Assembly: GCA_021845945.1 (NCBI GenBank)
Contig: JAJZRD010000081.1
Location: 1-14,368 of the forward strand
Length of the DNA: 14,368 nucleotides
Direction: 5' to 3'
Origin: Chloroflexota bacterium
GTDB taxonomy: Bacteria > Chloroflexota > UBA6077
Below, in pieces: positions 13,870 to 14,368 of this stretch; within the stretch, counting starts at the first letter, position 1, and each line of letters opens with the position of its first letter. The notes under the pieces were generated by a model. The model saw only the letters and a list, made by a program, of their open reading frames with translations, searched no databases and was not told the DNA's origin. The translations under genes were made by a program, and so were the position numbers.

Positions 13870-14368
13870 TTATTGCCTTCCCCAGGTAACGTTCTTCACC
13901 TCGCCGCTCGCCCCCAGCTTCCCCTGCCTCATGCCGTTGACCGTCACCTCGACCCCGCCGGCGTTGCCCACCCGCATGTCGATCCGGTCCTTCGCCTTCC
14001 AGCTTCTCGCGTCGCCGGCCTGCAGCTCGCCCTCGAAGAGAGGAGCGCTCAGGCCGTCGGCGGTCACCCGCAACCAGCTCCGGTCCGCGATGTACACCGT
14101 CACCTCCACGCCCCGAACGGGGGTGGGGCTGGGCGTGGGAAGAGCCATGGGTGTCGGGCTCGGCAGCGCTACCAGCTGGTAGCTGGTCGGCGTCGTCAAC
14201 GCGGCGGCCTTCGGCGCTGCGTCGGCCTGGGCGTTGTTGGAGGTGTAGTCGGCGTACTGCCAATACAGGAATCCTATCGCAGCCACCCCCAGGACCGCCA
14301 GGAAAAAGGTGACGACCATCCTCAGAGAGACCCCAGCGGCGGCGGGGATGCCGCTGGCCGCGGGGCGA
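13870..14368 (-). CDS. rodZ: RodZ-like protein, C-terminal part (membrane helix + DUF4115 domain), cut by window edge
   Basis: The frame is open to the right edge, so the start is missing; the ATG at 14319 is internal. Visible in order are a Pro/Ala-rich stretch, a basic residue and one membrane helix (MVVTFFLAVLGVAAIGFLYW), a linker rich in Pro/Thr/Ser (LPSPTPMALPTPSPTP), then about 80 residues like the extracytoplasmic domain of RodZ: VEVTVYIADRSWLRVTADG, FEGELQAGD, IDMRVGNAGGVEVTVNG and GKLGASGEVKNVTW. In RodZ a cytoplasmic helix-turn-helix domain precedes the helix and links MreB to the wall-elongation machinery; that part would be beyond the edge. The stop is 7 bp before rimO. Neighbourhood with rimO/cinA/recA supports the call, but without the HTH domain it remains a family-level assignment. 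Confidence 0.75.
   Translation of the reverse strand, partial: RPAASGIPAAAGVSLRMVVTFFLAVLGVAAIGFLYWQYADYTSNNAQADAAPKAAALTTPTSYQLVALPSPTPMALPTPSPTPVRGVEVTVYIADRSWLRVTADGLSAPLFEGELQAGDARSWKAKDRIDMRVGNAGGVEVTVNGMRQGKLGASGEVKNVTWGRQ

Overview
The window is GC-rich, densely coded bacterial DNA. It uses Shine-Dalgarno sequences of the GGAGG type and some TTG/GTG starts. It encodes a lipoprotein-anchored sugar-type ABC transporter, a RodZ-like protein with a Pro/Thr-rich linker, and several short repeat patches. A Chloroflexota-like bacterium is my best guess, made on general character only; no rRNA or other strong phylogenetic marker is present apart from recA and rimO.

Layout. The two edges carry pieces of a widely conserved housekeeping neighbourhood, all on the minus strand: a RodZ-like C-terminus (cut by the right edge), rimO and a cinA/pncC-type gene on the right, then recA and the first 32 codons of recX (cut by the left edge). 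In many bacteria these genes adjoin, often with pgsA among them. Here about 10 kb of unrelated catabolic and transport genes sits between cinA and recA.

The inserted block is built around one divergent promoter region (8582-8845). Leftward (minus) runs a six-gene operon: a fused double-NBD ABC ATPase, two paralogous RbsC-type permeases, a lipoprotein substrate-binding protein, a bicupin, and an NAD(P)-dependent Ldh2/MDH2-family dehydrogenase, closed by a strong hairpin pair. Rightward (plus) run a short acetamidase/formamidase-family hydrolase, an MFS transporter and a FadR-type GntR regulator. Two near-identical copies of a FadR-like palindrome (TGGTCNGACCA type) lie just downstream of the two divergent promoters. 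The simplest model is that the local regulator represses both arms until an effector, probably a small carboxylate bound in its metal-dependent FCD domain, relieves it. The substrate cannot be read from sequence. A hydroxy-acid, sugar-acid or amide/ureide compound taken up by the ABC and/or MFS system, oxidised by the dehydrogenase and deamidated by the amidase is a reasonable hypothesis.

Other structure: an SOS-like box overlapping an extended -10 promoter at recA, a hairpin between recA and recX, a five-unit heptamer repeat abutting the recX start, long perfect hairpins at the SBP/bicupin and bicupin/dehydrogenase junctions, a G-quadruplex-capable G-rich repeat inside the 3' end of rimO, and a dispersed-repeat-like hairpin between rimO and cinA. 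No tRNA, rRNA, CRISPR array, transposase or integrase was seen.
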